The notes under the pieces were generated by a model. It saw only the letters and a program-made list of their open reading frames with translations. It did no database searches and was not told where the DNA came from. Shown here in pieces: positions 1-10,821 of a stretch of 64,000 bases of DNA. The position numbers were made by a program, and so were the translations under genes. The stretch is from the NCBI RefSeq assembly GCF_009604405.1, contig NZ_WEGK01000005.1:124001-188000 (forward strand), read 5' to 3'. This DNA comes from Nocardia macrotermitis. Its GTDB lineage: Bacteria; Actinomycetota; Actinomycetes; Mycobacteriales; Mycobacteriaceae. Each line of letters opens with the position of its first letter. Within the stretch, counting starts at the first letter, position 1.

Positions 1-420
1 CACGATCACCGGGTGGTCGGATTCGATCAGGCGCGGCAGCACGGCCCGGCACATCAGGAAGGTGCCGGTGAGGTTCACGCCGATGACCTGATTCCAATCC
101 TCGAACGGCATCTCGTGGGTGTGGGCGGCGCGCATGATGCCCGCGGCGTTCACCAGGACATCGATGCCGTCGAGGGTGTTCAGGGCGGAAGCGCAGCCCG
201 CGCGCACCGATTCGGGATCGGCGACGTCGATGCGGACGGTGTGCAGCCGGTCGCGGTCGGCGGCGTCGGCGGCTTCGACGGTCTCCTTCAGGCCGGTTTC
301 GGCGATGTCGGCGGCGACCAGCGTCGCACCCTCGGCGAGCAGTCGCAGCGCGACGCCCCGCCCGATGCCCGATCCCGCGCCCGTGACGAGAATCCGACGT
401 CCCTCATGCCTGCGCTGCAT
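1..420 (-). CDS. Short-chain dehydrogenase/reductase, C-terminus outside window
   Basis: This gene runs leftwards off the window, so only about 140 N-terminal residues are visible. The start ATG is the complement of 418-420. Near the N-terminus is the Rossmann dinucleotide motif TGAGSGIG, about 75 residues later the SDR structural motif NAAG, and then the typical segment leading to VNLTGTF. These identify a classical NAD(P)-dependent SDR oxidoreductase. The catalytic Ser/Tyr/Lys region lies beyond the edge, so substrate and activity cannot be judged. It is transcribed divergently from the lipase at 690. The 269 bp between them holds no convincing gene. Confidence 0.85.
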   Translation of the reverse strand, partial: MQRRHEGRRILVTGAGSGIGRGVALRLLAEGATLVAADIAETGLKETVEAADAADRDRLHTVRIDVADPESVRAGCASALNTLDGIDVLVNAAGIMRAAHTHEMPFEDWNQVIGVNLTGTFLMCRAVLPRLIESDHPVIV

Positions 421-689
421 TGCGTGCCAACCTCTCGACCGTGTGAACGCACCCGTTCCGATGCGATCCAGCCTGAAAACTAGAACGTGTATCAGTATGC
501 AGTACTTTCGGAAGATGTGACTTGGGCCTCCAGTTCGTCCTGGTTGCACGCCATGCTTCAGGGCTCGGCCCACTGCGGTGCGTATCGCACGAAGTCACGG
601 CCGATGACGTTCGTGTCGCTCACAATGGCTTCACAAAATAGATCGATACGATCGCCCGGATTTGTCCACGAGACGGTGAGGGGTTTCGG

Positions 690-1841
690 ATGCGGTGGTT
701 CGGCGGTTGGGGGCGGCTGGTCGTGGCGGGGGCGGTCGCGGTGAGTGCGATGTGGACGGTGGCCGGGCCCGCGCGGGCCGCCGCGCCGGGGACCGTGATC
801 GATGTGCTGCCGCAGGCCGACGGGTGGCGCGGGATTCCCGGTGGTTCGATCGTCGATTACTGGATGGCCGGATCGGACGGTACGCCGCGGCGGGCCAGCG
901 GGGTGCTGTTCGTGCCGTCCGGTCGCGCGCCGGTCGGTGGCTGGCCGATCATGGCGTACGACCACGGGACCTCCGGGTTGGGTGCGGGTTGTGGTGGGCA
1001 GACCACGACGCCGGGGCAGTCGGAGGACAACCTGATCGCGAAGTACTTCCTGGCCAAGGGGTTCGCGGTGGTTGCGCCGGATTACTTGGGGCTCGGGCGA
1101 TTTCGGACCGGCCCGCATCCGTATCTGGAGTTGAACACCGAGGCGACCGCGACGATCGATCTGGTTCGCGCGGCCCGCGCGACGCATCCGGAACTCTCCC
1201 GGACCTGGGCGGTGGTCGGCGGATCGCAGGGTGGGCAGGCGGCCCTGGGGACCGCGCATCTGCAACACGGTTATGCGCCGGAGCTGGATTTCCGCGGCAC
1301 CATCACCGTCGATCCGGAATCCGATATCGAGGATGTGCTGCCCGCCGCCGGTCCGTGGGTGCCGCGGGTCAGCGGCGTCACCGACGGCGATACCGCCGGC
1401 TTCATCGCGATGATCCTGACCGGCCTGCGGGAAACGCACCCCGAGGTCGACGTGAACAGCTACCTCAGCCCGCGCGGCCGCGACCTCGTCGACAGCATCG
1501 GCAACCTGTGCCTGCGCGACATCATGCGCCGCACCGACGGCTCGACGATCGGCGACCTGCTCTCCCGCCAACTCACCACCCCCACCTTCCATGCGGCCCT
1601 GGCCTCCTACATGGCCGTCGCCACCACCGGCTACGACGCTCCGATCCTGCTCCTGACCAACGCCACCGACACCACGGTCCCCGCCCCCCTCCACGCCACC
1701 CTCGCCGCCCAATTCCTGGCCGGCGGCGTCGACTTCCACACCGTCGTAGGCCACGGCACCCACTGCGAACTCAACCCCGAAATGTGGTCCGCCATAAGCA
1801 ATTTCGCCGCCCGAATCAAAACAACCCCCACCCACCCCTGA
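690..1841 (+). CDS. Secreted lipase (LIP family alpha/beta hydrolase)
   Basis: The product is 383 aa with an N-terminal signal peptide (positive MRWFGGWGR, hydrophobic core, Ala-rich cleavage region near residue 30), so it is exported. The nucleophile elbow GGSQGG lies near residue 178. The order of segments (DHGTSG oxyanion region, APDYLGLG, C-terminal GHGTHC with a likely catalytic His, TNATDTTVP with a likely catalytic Asp) matches the actinobacterial secretory lipase family. It should hydrolyse esters or acylglycerols outside the membrane. The ATG at 690 follows a GAGGGG ribosome site. It stands alone; the next 395 bp contain a direct repeat and no gene. Confidence 0.85.
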   Translation: MRWFGGWGRLVVAGAVAVSAMWTVAGPARAAAPGTVIDVLPQADGWRGIPGGSIVDYWMAGSDGTPRRASGVLFVPSGRAPVGGWPIMAYDHGTSGLGAGCGGQTTTPGQSEDNLIAKYFLAKGFAVVAPDYLGLGRFRTGPHPYLELNTEATATIDLVRAARATHPELSRTWAVVGGSQGGQAALGTAHLQHGYAPELDFRGTITVDPESDIEDVLPAAGPWVPRVSGVTDGDTAGFIAMILTGLRETHPEVDVNSYLSPRGRDLVDSIGNLCLRDIMRRTDGSTIGDLLSRQLTTPTFHAALASYMAVATTGYDAPILLLTNATDTTVPAPLHATLAAQFLAGGVDFHTVVGHGTHCELNPEMWSAISNFAARIKTTPTHP

Positions 1842-1910
1842 CCTCCCCGCATGCCCGGTCCGCCTGGTCCCCTTGCGTCCGATCGAAGACCTCGCCGCGC
1901 CTGTTCCGCC

Positions 1911-2115
1911 GCTGATTCCGGTCGTGCGCGCTCGGGATCGGTCAGTTCGCCGGGTGGGCGGATAACTTGCCCCGCCGGTGACCCCGTCGTGCGTGGGATC
2001 GAGCACGCTTGCTCGTCCTGCCGCTGATTCCGGTCGTGCGCGCCCAGGGTAGGTAACTTCGCCGGGTGGGCGGATAACTTGCCTCACTGGTGACATCGTC
2101 GTGCGTGGGATCGAG
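1911..2115. repeat. Two-copy direct repeat, about 112-bp period
   Basis: The segment starting at 1911 (GCTGATTCCGGTCGTGCG...) is repeated from 2023. About 94 bp of each copy align with only scattered substitutions, including the shared core CGCCGGGTGGGCGGATAACT. The block fills the space between the lipase stop and ksgA. No open frame or tRNA is present in it. It could be a noncoding duplication or the remnant of a small element. Confidence 0.8.
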
Positions 2116-2236
2116 ATCCGATGGGCCGCTGCTACTTGTTGATTGGTGGCTGGCGTGATGGCGGCGGTGTTGGCTGATCGTTCGGCTGTGGGCCGGTGTG
2201 TGGGGTGGTGGGGTGGGGGTTGGTAGGTTTGCGGGC

Positions 2237-3118
2237 GTGTCCGAAGCAGAGGTCGTTGGCCGTGGTCAGGCGGGGTTGTTGGGGCCTGTAGAGGTGCGGG
2301 TGCTGGCGGAGCGGTTCGGGGTACGGCCTACCAAGCAGTTGGGGCAGAACTTCGTGCACGATGCGAATACCGTGCGGCGGATCGTCGCGGCCGCGGGGGT
2401 GGGGCGGGCGGATGTGGTGGTCGAGGTCGGGCCGGGGTTGGGGTCGTTGACGTTGGCGTTGCTGGATGTGGTGGACCGGGTGGTCGCGGTGGAGATCGAT
2501 CCGGTGCTGGCGCAACATCTTCCGGGGACCGTCGCGGATCGGGCGGCCGGGCTCGCGGATCGGCTCAGCGTGGTGCGGGCCGACGCGTTGCGGGTGCGGG
2601 CGCAGGATCTGCCCGCGCAGCCGACCGCGCTGGTCGCGAACCTGCCGTACAACGTCGCGGTGCCGGTGCTGCTGCATCTGCTGGCCGAATTGCCCAGCAT
2701 CACAACGGCTCTGGTGATGGTGCAGGCCGAGGTCGCCGATCGCCTGTCGGCCGAACCCGGCTCCCGGATCTACGGCGTACCGAGCGTGAAGGCCGGTTTC
2801 TTCGGCACCGTCCGCCGCGCGGGATCGGTTGGGCGACAAGTGTTCTGGCCGGTCCCACAGGTCGAATCCGGTTTGGTCCGAATCGATCGCTACACCGAGC
2901 CCCCCTGGCCCCTCGACGTGGCACACCGCACCCGCGTCTTCGAAGTGGTCGACGCCGCATTCGCCCAGCGCCGCAAGACATTACGCGCCGCACTCAGCGG
3001 TTGGGCAGGCTCGCCCCCCGAAGCCGAACGCCGCCTGCTCGCCGCAGGCATCGACCCCACCGCCCGCGGCGAAACCCTCGACACCGCAGCCTTCGTCCGC
3101 CTCGCCGACCAGGTCTGA
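2237..3118 (+). CDS. ksgA: 16S rRNA (adenine1518/1519-N6)-dimethyltransferase KsgA
   Basis: The 293-aa product dimethylates two adjacent adenines in helix 45 of 16S rRNA using S-adenosylmethionine, a late small-subunit maturation step. The QNF motif lies near residue 37, the SAM-binding EVGPGLG at about 63-69, the catalytic NLPYN at about 135-139, and FAQRRKTLR in the C-terminal domain, all as in RsmA/KsgA. I place the start at GTG 2237, because the 13 upstream in-frame codons are Gly-rich and look noncoding. In M. tuberculosis ksgA is likewise followed by ispE; here a copper operon on the other strand lies between them. Part of its 3' end is duplicated downstream. Confidence 0.95.
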   Translation: MSEAEVVGRGQAGLLGPVEVRVLAERFGVRPTKQLGQNFVHDANTVRRIVAAAGVGRADVVVEVGPGLGSLTLALLDVVDRVVAVEIDPVLAQHLPGTVADRAAGLADRLSVVRADALRVRAQDLPAQPTALVANLPYNVAVPVLLHLLAELPSITTALVMVQAEVADRLSAEPGSRIYGVPSVKAGFFGTVRRAGSVGRQVFWPVPQVESGLVRIDRYTEPPWPLDVAHRTRVFEVVDAAFAQRRKTLRAALSGWAGSPPEAERRLLAAGIDPTARGETLDTAAFVRLADQV

Positions 3119-3165
3119 CCGGGCGTTGCCCGAACGGTGACCGCGGAACTGCTGGATGTTCTGTT

Positions 3166-3240
3166 GTGGGCGTCGATCCCACCGCCTGCGGTGACGCTCT
3201 CGGCACCGCAGCTTTCGCGCGTCTGGCTGACCAGGTCGGA
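3166..3240 (+). pseudogene. Degenerate duplicate of the ksgA 3' end
   Basis: Translating 3166-3240 gives VGVDPTACGDALGTAAFARL followed by ADQVG, which matches the KsgA C-terminus [20 protein letters not shown] plus ADQV at about 18 of 24 positions. The copy lies 123 bp downstream of the parent segment (3043-3117), shows third-position divergence, and has no upstream remainder of the gene. It is a partial duplication of the gene tail rather than a functional gene. The rest of 3119-3356 shows nothing I can name. Confidence 0.8.
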
Positions 3241-3356
3241 TAGCTCTACAGACAACACCAAGTTTTCGGCTCGGCTTGCTGTTCGGTCGAAGTACATGGC
3301 TGAGCGTCGAGTCACCACCGCCGAACTGCTATGACAGCCCAACGTAACGACCGACG

Positions 3357-3546
3357 CGCCCAGCGGCGAATCGTCTCCGTCGGGCTGGAAATCGCCCGCG
3401 AAGCGAAAGGCTCAACAAGCCCAACCCCAAAGGTTTTCGGCGCGGCTCGTCGTTCAGCCCTCGAAGCGCATGGCCGGAGGCCGAGTCTCGAGGGGTGAAC
3501 GACGAGCCACACGGGCGCCGAAACCTGCCGGAGCGGAGCGGAGGCA
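3357..3546. repeat. Dispersed long-palindrome repeat, copy 1
   Basis: This block is nearly identical to 51634-51830. Its centre (3432-3525) is an imperfect inverted repeat: the arm GGTTTTCGGCGC...GGCTCGTCGTTCA pairs with TGAACGACGAGCC...GGCGCCGAAACC, around a loop containing the small palindrome GGCCGGAGGCC. A conserved left flank (from CAGCGGCGAATCGTCTCCGT) and right flank (GCCGGAGCGGAGCGGAGG) belong to the unit. It lies between the convergent 3' ends of ksgA and ctpA. It could form a bidirectional terminator hairpin or be a nonautonomous mobile repeat. Confidence 0.85.
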
Positions 3547-3547
3547 A

Positions 3548-6139
<2,592 letters not shown>

Positions 6140-6199
6140 CGTCTCGCTCTCCTCGGGTGATGGTTCTCGCGCCGCGTACCGCTCGCGGCGGGTCGTACG

Positions 6200-6406
6200 T
6201 CAGCTCGCGAGCTGGTATCCGGCCTCGTCGACGGCGGCGGCCACGGCGGCCTGGTCGACCTCGCTCGCCGACTCCACCTTGACCTGCCCGCTGGCCAGAT
6301 CCACCTCGACGCCCGTGACACCGTCGATCCGGCCGATTTCCTGCTGGACCGACGCCACGCAGTGGCCGCAGGTCATTCCGGTGACGGTGTAGGTGCTGGT
6401 CGCCAT
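6200..6406 (-). CDS. copZ: Copper chaperone CopZ (heavy-metal-associated domain protein)
   Basis: This 68-aa single HMA domain carries the Cu-binding motif GMTCGHC near residues 11-17 and the usual tail ending in AGYQLAS. It should bind cytoplasmic Cu(I) and hand it to the ATPase encoded immediately downstream. The start ATG (complement of 6404-6406) is preceded by a strong AAGGAGCC site, which favours it over an in-frame ATG seven codons upstream. The gene lies first in the putative copZ-ctpA operon behind a CsoR-like operator. Confidence 0.93.
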   Translation of the reverse strand: MATSTYTVTGMTCGHCVASVQQEIGRIDGVTGVEVDLASGQVKVESASEVDQAAVAAAVDEAGYQLAS

Positions 6407-6432
6407 GTTCGGCTCCTTCGGAATCATACGGT

Positions 6433-6478
6433 GAGGGGGTATCCCCGGACGCTCCCGAAGGTACCCCCTATGGGTATC
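6433..6478 (-). promoter_or_regulatory. Candidate CsoR-type copper operator upstream of copZ-ctpA
   Basis: GTACCCCCTATGGGTATC at 6461-6478 has the TACCCC...GGGTA dyad typical of CsoR-family operators. A second related palindrome, GGGGTATCCCC, lies at about 6436-6447. Both are upstream of the copZ start. CsoR represses such operons until Cu(I) binds. No csoR gene is visible in the window, so the regulator assignment is inferred from the motif and context only. Confidence 0.6.
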
Positions 6479-6574
6479 CGACGCAAGTGTTCGGGGTGGG
6501 TGTGACCGGGTCGGCGGCGCGTTGGCGGCCGCTGCGACCGCACATGTCGGTCCCGCCCATTACGCTTGGGGCTC

Positions 6575-7495
6575 GTGCTTTCTGTTGTGCCGAGCCCCGT
6601 GGTCGTGCGGGCACCCTCGAAGGTGAACCTGCACCTCGGGGTGGGTGACTTGCGTGACGACGGGTATCACGAGCTCACGACCGTCTTCCAGGCCCTGTCG
6701 CTGAGTGACGATATCGAGATCACCCCGGCCGCGTCGCTGTCGGTCCGGGTGAGCGGCGAGGGCGCCGAACAGGTGCCGACCGACCGGATGAACCTGGTGT
6801 GGCAGGCCGCGGTGCGGCTGGCCCATCGCGCGGGGCGTGCGCCGCTGGTGGAGATCGCGATCCGCAAGGGCATTCCGGTGGCGGGCGGGATGGCGGGCGG
6901 CAGTGCCGACGCGGCCGCGGCCCTGGTCGGATTGAATGAACTCTGGGATGTCGGGCTCACGCGGGACGAGCTGGCGACGCTGGCCGCCGAGTTGGGCAGT
7001 GACGTCCCGTTCGCGCTGTACGGCGGGACGGCCCTGGGGCGCGGACGCGGGGAGAAACTGCTTCCGGTGTTGTCGCGCAGCACCTTTCACTGGGTGCTGG
7101 CACTCGCGCGCGATGGCCTGTCCACGCCGACGGTCTTCCGCGAACTGGATCGCCTACGGGAACAAGGTGATCCGCCGCGCCTGGGTGAACCGCAGGAACT
7201 GTTGCAGGCCTTGGCATCCGGCGATCCGGCGCAGTTGGCCCCGCTGCTCGGCAACGATCTGCAAGCCCCCGCGCTGTCCCTGAAACCGGATCTGCGTCGC
7301 ACTCTGCGTGCGGGTACGACTGCGGGAGCCCTCGCCGGGCTGGTCTCCGGATCGGGCCCCACCTGCGCATTCCTGTGTGAGAGCGAGGACGCCGCCATCG
7401 CTGTCGCCGCCGAACTGTCCGGCGCGGGCGTATGCCGCAGCGTCCGTACTGCCAGCGGCCCGGTCCCGGGTGCACGCGTCGTCGGGGAACACTGA
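6575..7495 (+). CDS. ispE: 4-diphosphocytidyl-2-C-methyl-D-erythritol kinase IspE
   Basis: The 306-aa product phosphorylates CDP-methylerythritol at the 2-position with ATP in the MEP isoprenoid pathway. It is a GHMP kinase. N-terminal APSKVNLHL is the substrate-side motif. The ATP loop [15 protein letters not shown] spans about 101-115, and SGSGPT near 270 is the third GHMP motif. GTG 6575 is the most plausible start; a TTG three codons upstream is possible. In mycobacteria ispE directly follows ksgA, as it does here apart from the inserted copper operon. A minisatellite begins about 100 bp after the stop. Confidence 0.95.
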   Translation: MLSVVPSPVVVRAPSKVNLHLGVGDLRDDGYHELTTVFQALSLSDDIEITPAASLSVRVSGEGAEQVPTDRMNLVWQAAVRLAHRAGRAPLVEIAIRKGIPVAGGMAGGSADAAAALVGLNELWDVGLTRDELATLAAELGSDVPFALYGGTALGRGRGEKLLPVLSRSTFHWVLALARDGLSTPTVFRELDRLREQGDPPRLGEPQELLQALASGDPAQLAPLLGNDLQAPALSLKPDLRRTLRAGTTAGALAGLVSGSGPTCAFLCESEDAAIAVAAELSGAGVCRSVRTASGPVPGARVVGEH

Positions 7496-7595
7496 GCCGT
7501 CGGGAGCATCGACGAGTCTTCGGGGCATCGAGTTGCGGCCGTCGCCTGCTCGGCAATGGCCGTAGCGTGCTCGGCAATACCGAGCGGGCGCGATA

Positions 7596-7711
7596 TCGCC
7601 CCGGCTGGTGTGCGGTCGCTCCGGTGGGGTGCGCGGTCGTGTCGGTGGGACGCGCAGTCGTGTCGGCGGGGTGTGCGGTCGCCCCGGCTGGTGTGCGGTC
7701 GTGTCGGCGGA
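7596..7711. repeat. 20-21-bp tandem minisatellite downstream of ispE
   Basis: About six degenerate units of 20-21 bp follow one another, for example TCGTGTCGGCGGGGTGTGCG, TCGTGTCGGTGGGACGCGCA and TCGCCCCGGCTGGTGTGCGG. No convincing gene covers the tract: reading it in either direction yields only periodic Val/Gly/Ala or Arg/His strings. The unit length equals that of the ctpA coding repeat. The remaining parts of 7496-7826 show nothing recognisable. Confidence 0.75.
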
Positions 7712-7826
7712 ACTGTTCGATGACCGACGGCCCGAAAGCCCCGCGATCGCGAAATGCGCCGCAAACCTGCTGTTCCAGGCGCGATTCGGTATTCCGGGGC
7801 AGGCTCGTGTACTGTTGGAAACACGA

Positions 7827-7900
7827 CGCGGGATGGAGCAGCTCGGTAGCTCGCTGGGCTCATAACCCAGAGGTCGCAGGTTCAAATCCTGTTCCCGCTA
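7827..7900 (+). tRNA. Initiator tRNA-fMet (CAT)
   Basis: The cloverleaf folds with acceptor CGCGGGA/TCCCGCT, D arm, anticodon arm CTGGG-CTCATAA-CCCAG and T arm GCAGG-TTCAAAT-CCTGT. The CAT anticodon identifies methionine. The three consecutive G-C pairs in the anticodon stem and the unpaired first acceptor position (C1 opposite U72) are initiator hallmarks, and the sequence closely resembles the mycobacterial initiator. The 3' CCA is not encoded (CTA follows the discriminator). Confidence 0.95.
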
Positions 7901-7904
7901 CTAG

Positions 7905-7950
7905 CGAAAGTGGCTCGGAGGCAATGCTTCCGGGCCACTTTCGTATTTCC
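7905..7950 (+). terminator. Terminator hairpin after tRNA-fMet
   Basis: CGAAAGTGGC (7905-7914) pairs perfectly with GCCACTTTCG (7934-7943), with an additional inner pairing around GGAGGCAATGCTTCC, followed by TATTT. It lies 4 bp after the tRNA, as expected for an intrinsic terminator. Confidence 0.85.
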
Positions 7951-8114
7951 GGATCGCGCCCGCTCGGGGGGAATCCGGGACATGCGCGGCGGCGTGAGAT
8001 CATGAGGAGCTTGCCGAGCGCCCCGGGGACGGGCTGCCACCGCGGCAGGCGATCCGACGATGATCACACGCCACTCACACTGTTTGGCCTGAATTACGAG
8101 AGGCGGACGAGCCC

Positions 8115-9920
8115 ATGGTGAACCTGGTCAACCTGGAACAGGTCGGCAAGAGCTTCGGGATCACACCGCTGCTGGATCAGGTCTCGCTCGGTGTGCAGGA
8201 GGGTGAGCGGATCGGGGTCGTCGGTCTGAACGGCGGCGGCAAGACCACCCTGCTCGAGGTGCTGACCGGGATCGAGGCCCCCGACAGCGGGCGCGTGAGC
8301 CGGATGAACGGGCTGCGGATGGCGGTGGTCACCCAGCGCGGCAGCCTGCCCGAGAACGCCACCGTCGGCGATGTGGTGCTCGCCGGACTCGCGGACGACG
8401 CCGTCGGCGGCAATCCCGTTGTGGCCGAACACGAATGGGCCGCGAATCCGCGTATCCGCAACGTCATCGAGGGCATCGGCATCGCCGACCTCGGGATGGA
8501 CAGCTCGGTCACCAATCTCTCCGGCGGTGAACGTCGTCGCGTGGCGCTGGCCGCGGCTCTCGTGCGCGAGCTGGACCTGCTGGTGCTGGACGAGCCCACC
8601 AACCACCTCGACGTCGAGGGTGTGCAGTGGCTGGCCGAACATCTGCTGGCCCGCCGCAGCGCCCTCGTCGTGGTCACCCACGATCGCTGGTTCCTGGACA
8701 CCGTCGCCACCCGCACCTGGGAAGTGGTGGGCGGCAAGGTGGAAAGCTACGAGGGCGGTTACAACGACTGGATCTTCGCCCGCGCCGAACGCGCCCGGCA
8801 GGCCGACGCCACCGAGGCGCGCCGCCGCAATCTGGCCCGCAAGGAACTGGCCTGGTTGCGTCGCGGCCCGCAGGCCCGCACCTCGAAACCGCGCTATCGC
8901 GTCGAGGCCGCCGAGGCGTTGATCGCCGATGTGCCCGCCCCGCGCGACAACGTCGAACTGGCCGCCTTCGCGCGAAAGCGGTTGGGGCGCGTGGTGATCG
9001 AACTCGAGGACGTGCGCCTGACCACGCCCGACGACCGCGAGCTGGTGCACGATCTGACCTGGCGGCTCGCGCCCGGCGAACGGGTCGGCCTGGTAGGGGT
9101 GAACGGTTCGGGCAAGACCACGCTGCTGCGCGCGCTGGCCGGTGACGCCGAACTCGCCACCGGCCGCCGCATCCAGGGGCAGACCATCCGAATCGGCTGG
9201 CTGCGTCAGGAACTCGACGATCTGCCGACGAATATGCGTGTGCTGGAAGCGGTTTCCGACGTCGCCGAGCGAATCATGCTGGGCGACCGGGAGGTCAGCG
9301 CCGGGCAGCTGGCCGAGCGGCTCGGCTTCACGCCTGCGAAACAGCGCACCCCGGTCGGCGATCTGTCCGGTGGTGAGCGTCGTCGCTTGCAACTGACCCG
9401 CATCCTGATGAGCGAGCCGAACGTCCTGCTGCTCGACGAACCCACCAACGACCTGGATATCGACACCCTCCAGCAACTCGAGGACCTGCTCGACGGCTGG
9501 GCGGGCACCCTGGTCGTGATCAGCCACGACCGCTATCTGATCGAGCGCATCTGCGATTCGACCTGGGCCCTGTTCGGCGACGGCAAACTCACCAACCTGC
9601 CCGGCGGTATCGAGGAGTACCTGCGCCGTCGCGCCGCCCTCGCCGCCCCCGCGTCGAGCCCGGCCACCGGCGGTTCCACCAATTCCCCTGCCCCCGCGAC
9701 GGATTCGGCCGCCTACCGCGCCGCCCGCAAGGAATTCGCCCGCCTGGAAAGGGCTCTGGAGAAACTCACCGACCGCGAACAGCGCCTGCACGACGCCCTC
9801 GCCGCGGCCGCCACCGAACCCGACAAGCTCATCACCCTCGGCGTAGAGCTGAAACAGGTTCAGGCGGACAAGGAATCGACCGAGGAACGCTGGCTCGAAC
9901 TCGCCGAAGAGGTCGGCTGA
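8115..9920 (+). CDS. ABC-F family ATPase (translation factor type)
   Basis: The 601-aa soluble protein has two ABC domains and no membrane segment. The first Walker A is GLNGGGKTT (residues 37-45), with signature LSGGERRR and Walker B LLVLDEPTNHLD. The second is GVNGSGKTT followed by LSGGERRRLQLTRIL and LLLDEPTNDLD. A charged, probably coiled-coil C-terminus (from about residue 530) resembles Uup-type members. ABC-F proteins act on ribosomes, either as translation factors or by relieving antibiotic block; which applies here cannot be told. The ATG follows GAGGCGG. It stands between the tRNA and a convergent gene. Confidence 0.9.
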   Translation: MVNLVNLEQVGKSFGITPLLDQVSLGVQEGERIGVVGLNGGGKTTLLEVLTGIEAPDSGRVSRMNGLRMAVVTQRGSLPENATVGDVVLAGLADDAVGGNPVVAEHEWAANPRIRNVIEGIGIADLGMDSSVTNLSGGERRRVALAAALVRELDLLVLDEPTNHLDVEGVQWLAEHLLARRSALVVVTHDRWFLDTVATRTWEVVGGKVESYEGGYNDWIFARAERARQADATEARRRNLARKELAWLRRGPQARTSKPRYRVEAAEALIADVPAPRDNVELAAFARKRLGRVVIELEDVRLTTPDDRELVHDLTWRLAPGERVGLVGVNGSGKTTLLRALAGDAELATGRRIQGQTIRIGWLRQELDDLPTNMRVLEAVSDVAERIMLGDREVSAGQLAERLGFTPAKQRTPVGDLSGGERRRLQLTRILMSEPNVLLLDEPTNDLDIDTLQQLEDLLDGWAGTLVVISHDRYLIERICDSTWALFGDGKLTNLPGGIEEYLRRRAALAAPASSPATGGSTNSPAPATDSAAYRAARKEFARLERALEKLTDREQRLHDALAAAATEPDKLITLGVELKQVQADKESTEERWLELAEEVG

Positions 9921-10080
9921 GCTGCATCGACCTGTGTCGCTCCGGAACCGGTTGCTGCGATGCGGCTGAATATCGCACGAGGTCACATGACCCCGTCCGA
10001 CCTCTGCGGCCGTGCCACATCGATGACATATGCGGCGCGCCGAAAGCTGTTGGCGAACACCGTAGATTCGGCTGGATCCC

Positions 10081-10821
10081 CTACAACGCCTTATCGATCG
10101 GCGGAACAGGCAGGCAGCAGCACACGAAGTCCCCGCCGAATCCCGTGAGAACGATGCTGCAATAACGGATCTTGACGCGCGGGCGGGTGCGGGACAGCAG
10201 TGCGCGCGCCTGTGGCTGGGCCTCGAGGAGTTGGTAGCGGGCCGGGTTGTCGAGTGGTTCGACGGTGAAATCGATCAGGCCCAGGCGGCTCAGGTTGGTG
10301 AGGTAGTGGGCGGTCCGGTCGGGGGAGTGCAGGGCGGCTTCCTCGCCGATCAGGTTGAGCCCCATCTCGATTCGCTGCGCGCCGGGGCTCAGCGCGCGGC
10401 CGGTGCGCACGTCCAGGGTGGGCTGCGGGCCATCCAGGTAGAGGAAGCGCAGGATGCGGGCCTCGTCGGGGGTCAGCTCGGACAGGATGCGCGCGTACGC
10501 CGGATGCTCACCCTCGCCGGTCCGCACCCGCGCCGAATGCCGGAGTAGTTCGGCGCCGCGCTCGCGCAGTGTCGAGCTCGGTTCGGGAGTCGAATCCGCT
10601 TGCGGCGCAGGGATACCCAACGCCTGACGCACCGATTCGCGCATCTGCTCACCGGCTTCGGTGAGTAGCTCGCGGGGTGGGCGGCCCGCCATACTGCCGC
10701 GCACCACGTTCCCGGTGATGTCGCGGGCGGTGTCCACACTCCACGAAGTCGCTTCCGCCGCAGCCGATGCCGCCACCTGCACCAGCCCGGCAGCAGCGCG
10801 CACGGGGTCGCTCAGAGCCAT
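10081..10821 (-). CDS. Abi-alpha (DUF4393)-like protein
   Basis: The 246-aa product is related to the Abi-alpha/DUF4393 family, named after a phage abortive-infection protein but with unproven function here. A helical N-terminal region (AAGLVQVAASAAAEATSW) is followed by a conserved core HPAYARILSELTPDEARILR and a C-terminal half that ends in a Cys-rich tail (FVCCCLPVP). It is paralogous to the protein at 12410: the core and the PQPTLDVRTGRAL segment align directly. The ATG overlaps the DUF445 stop by 10 bp, so the two genes are translationally coupled. The 160 bp before it hold nothing recognisable. Confidence 0.7.
   Translation of the reverse strand: MALSDPVRAAAGLVQVAASAAAEATSWSVDTARDITGNVVRGSMAGRPPRELLTEAGEQMRESVRQALGIPAPQADSTPEPSSTLRERGAELLRHSARVRTGEGEHPAYARILSELTPDEARILRFLYLDGPQPTLDVRTGRALSPGAQRIEMGLNLIGEEAALHSPDRTAHYLTNLSRLGLIDFTVEPLDNPARYQLLEAQPQARALLSRTRPRVKIRYCSIVLTGFGGDFVCCCLPVPPIDKAL

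Noticed and set aside
7596..7711. Possible CRISPR array
   Set aside because: Units are contiguous with no spacers and no cas genes are nearby; it is a tandem minisatellite. The same applies to the 18.4-kb and ctpA arrays.
7432..8121. Open frame spanning the 21-bp minisatellite, the initiator tRNA and the terminator
   Set aside because: It reads straight through a tRNA gene and a terminator; no similarity.
8094..9986. 630-codon minus-strand frame opposite the ABC-F gene
   Set aside because: Shadow of the real gene; the plus strand has both complete ABC domains.
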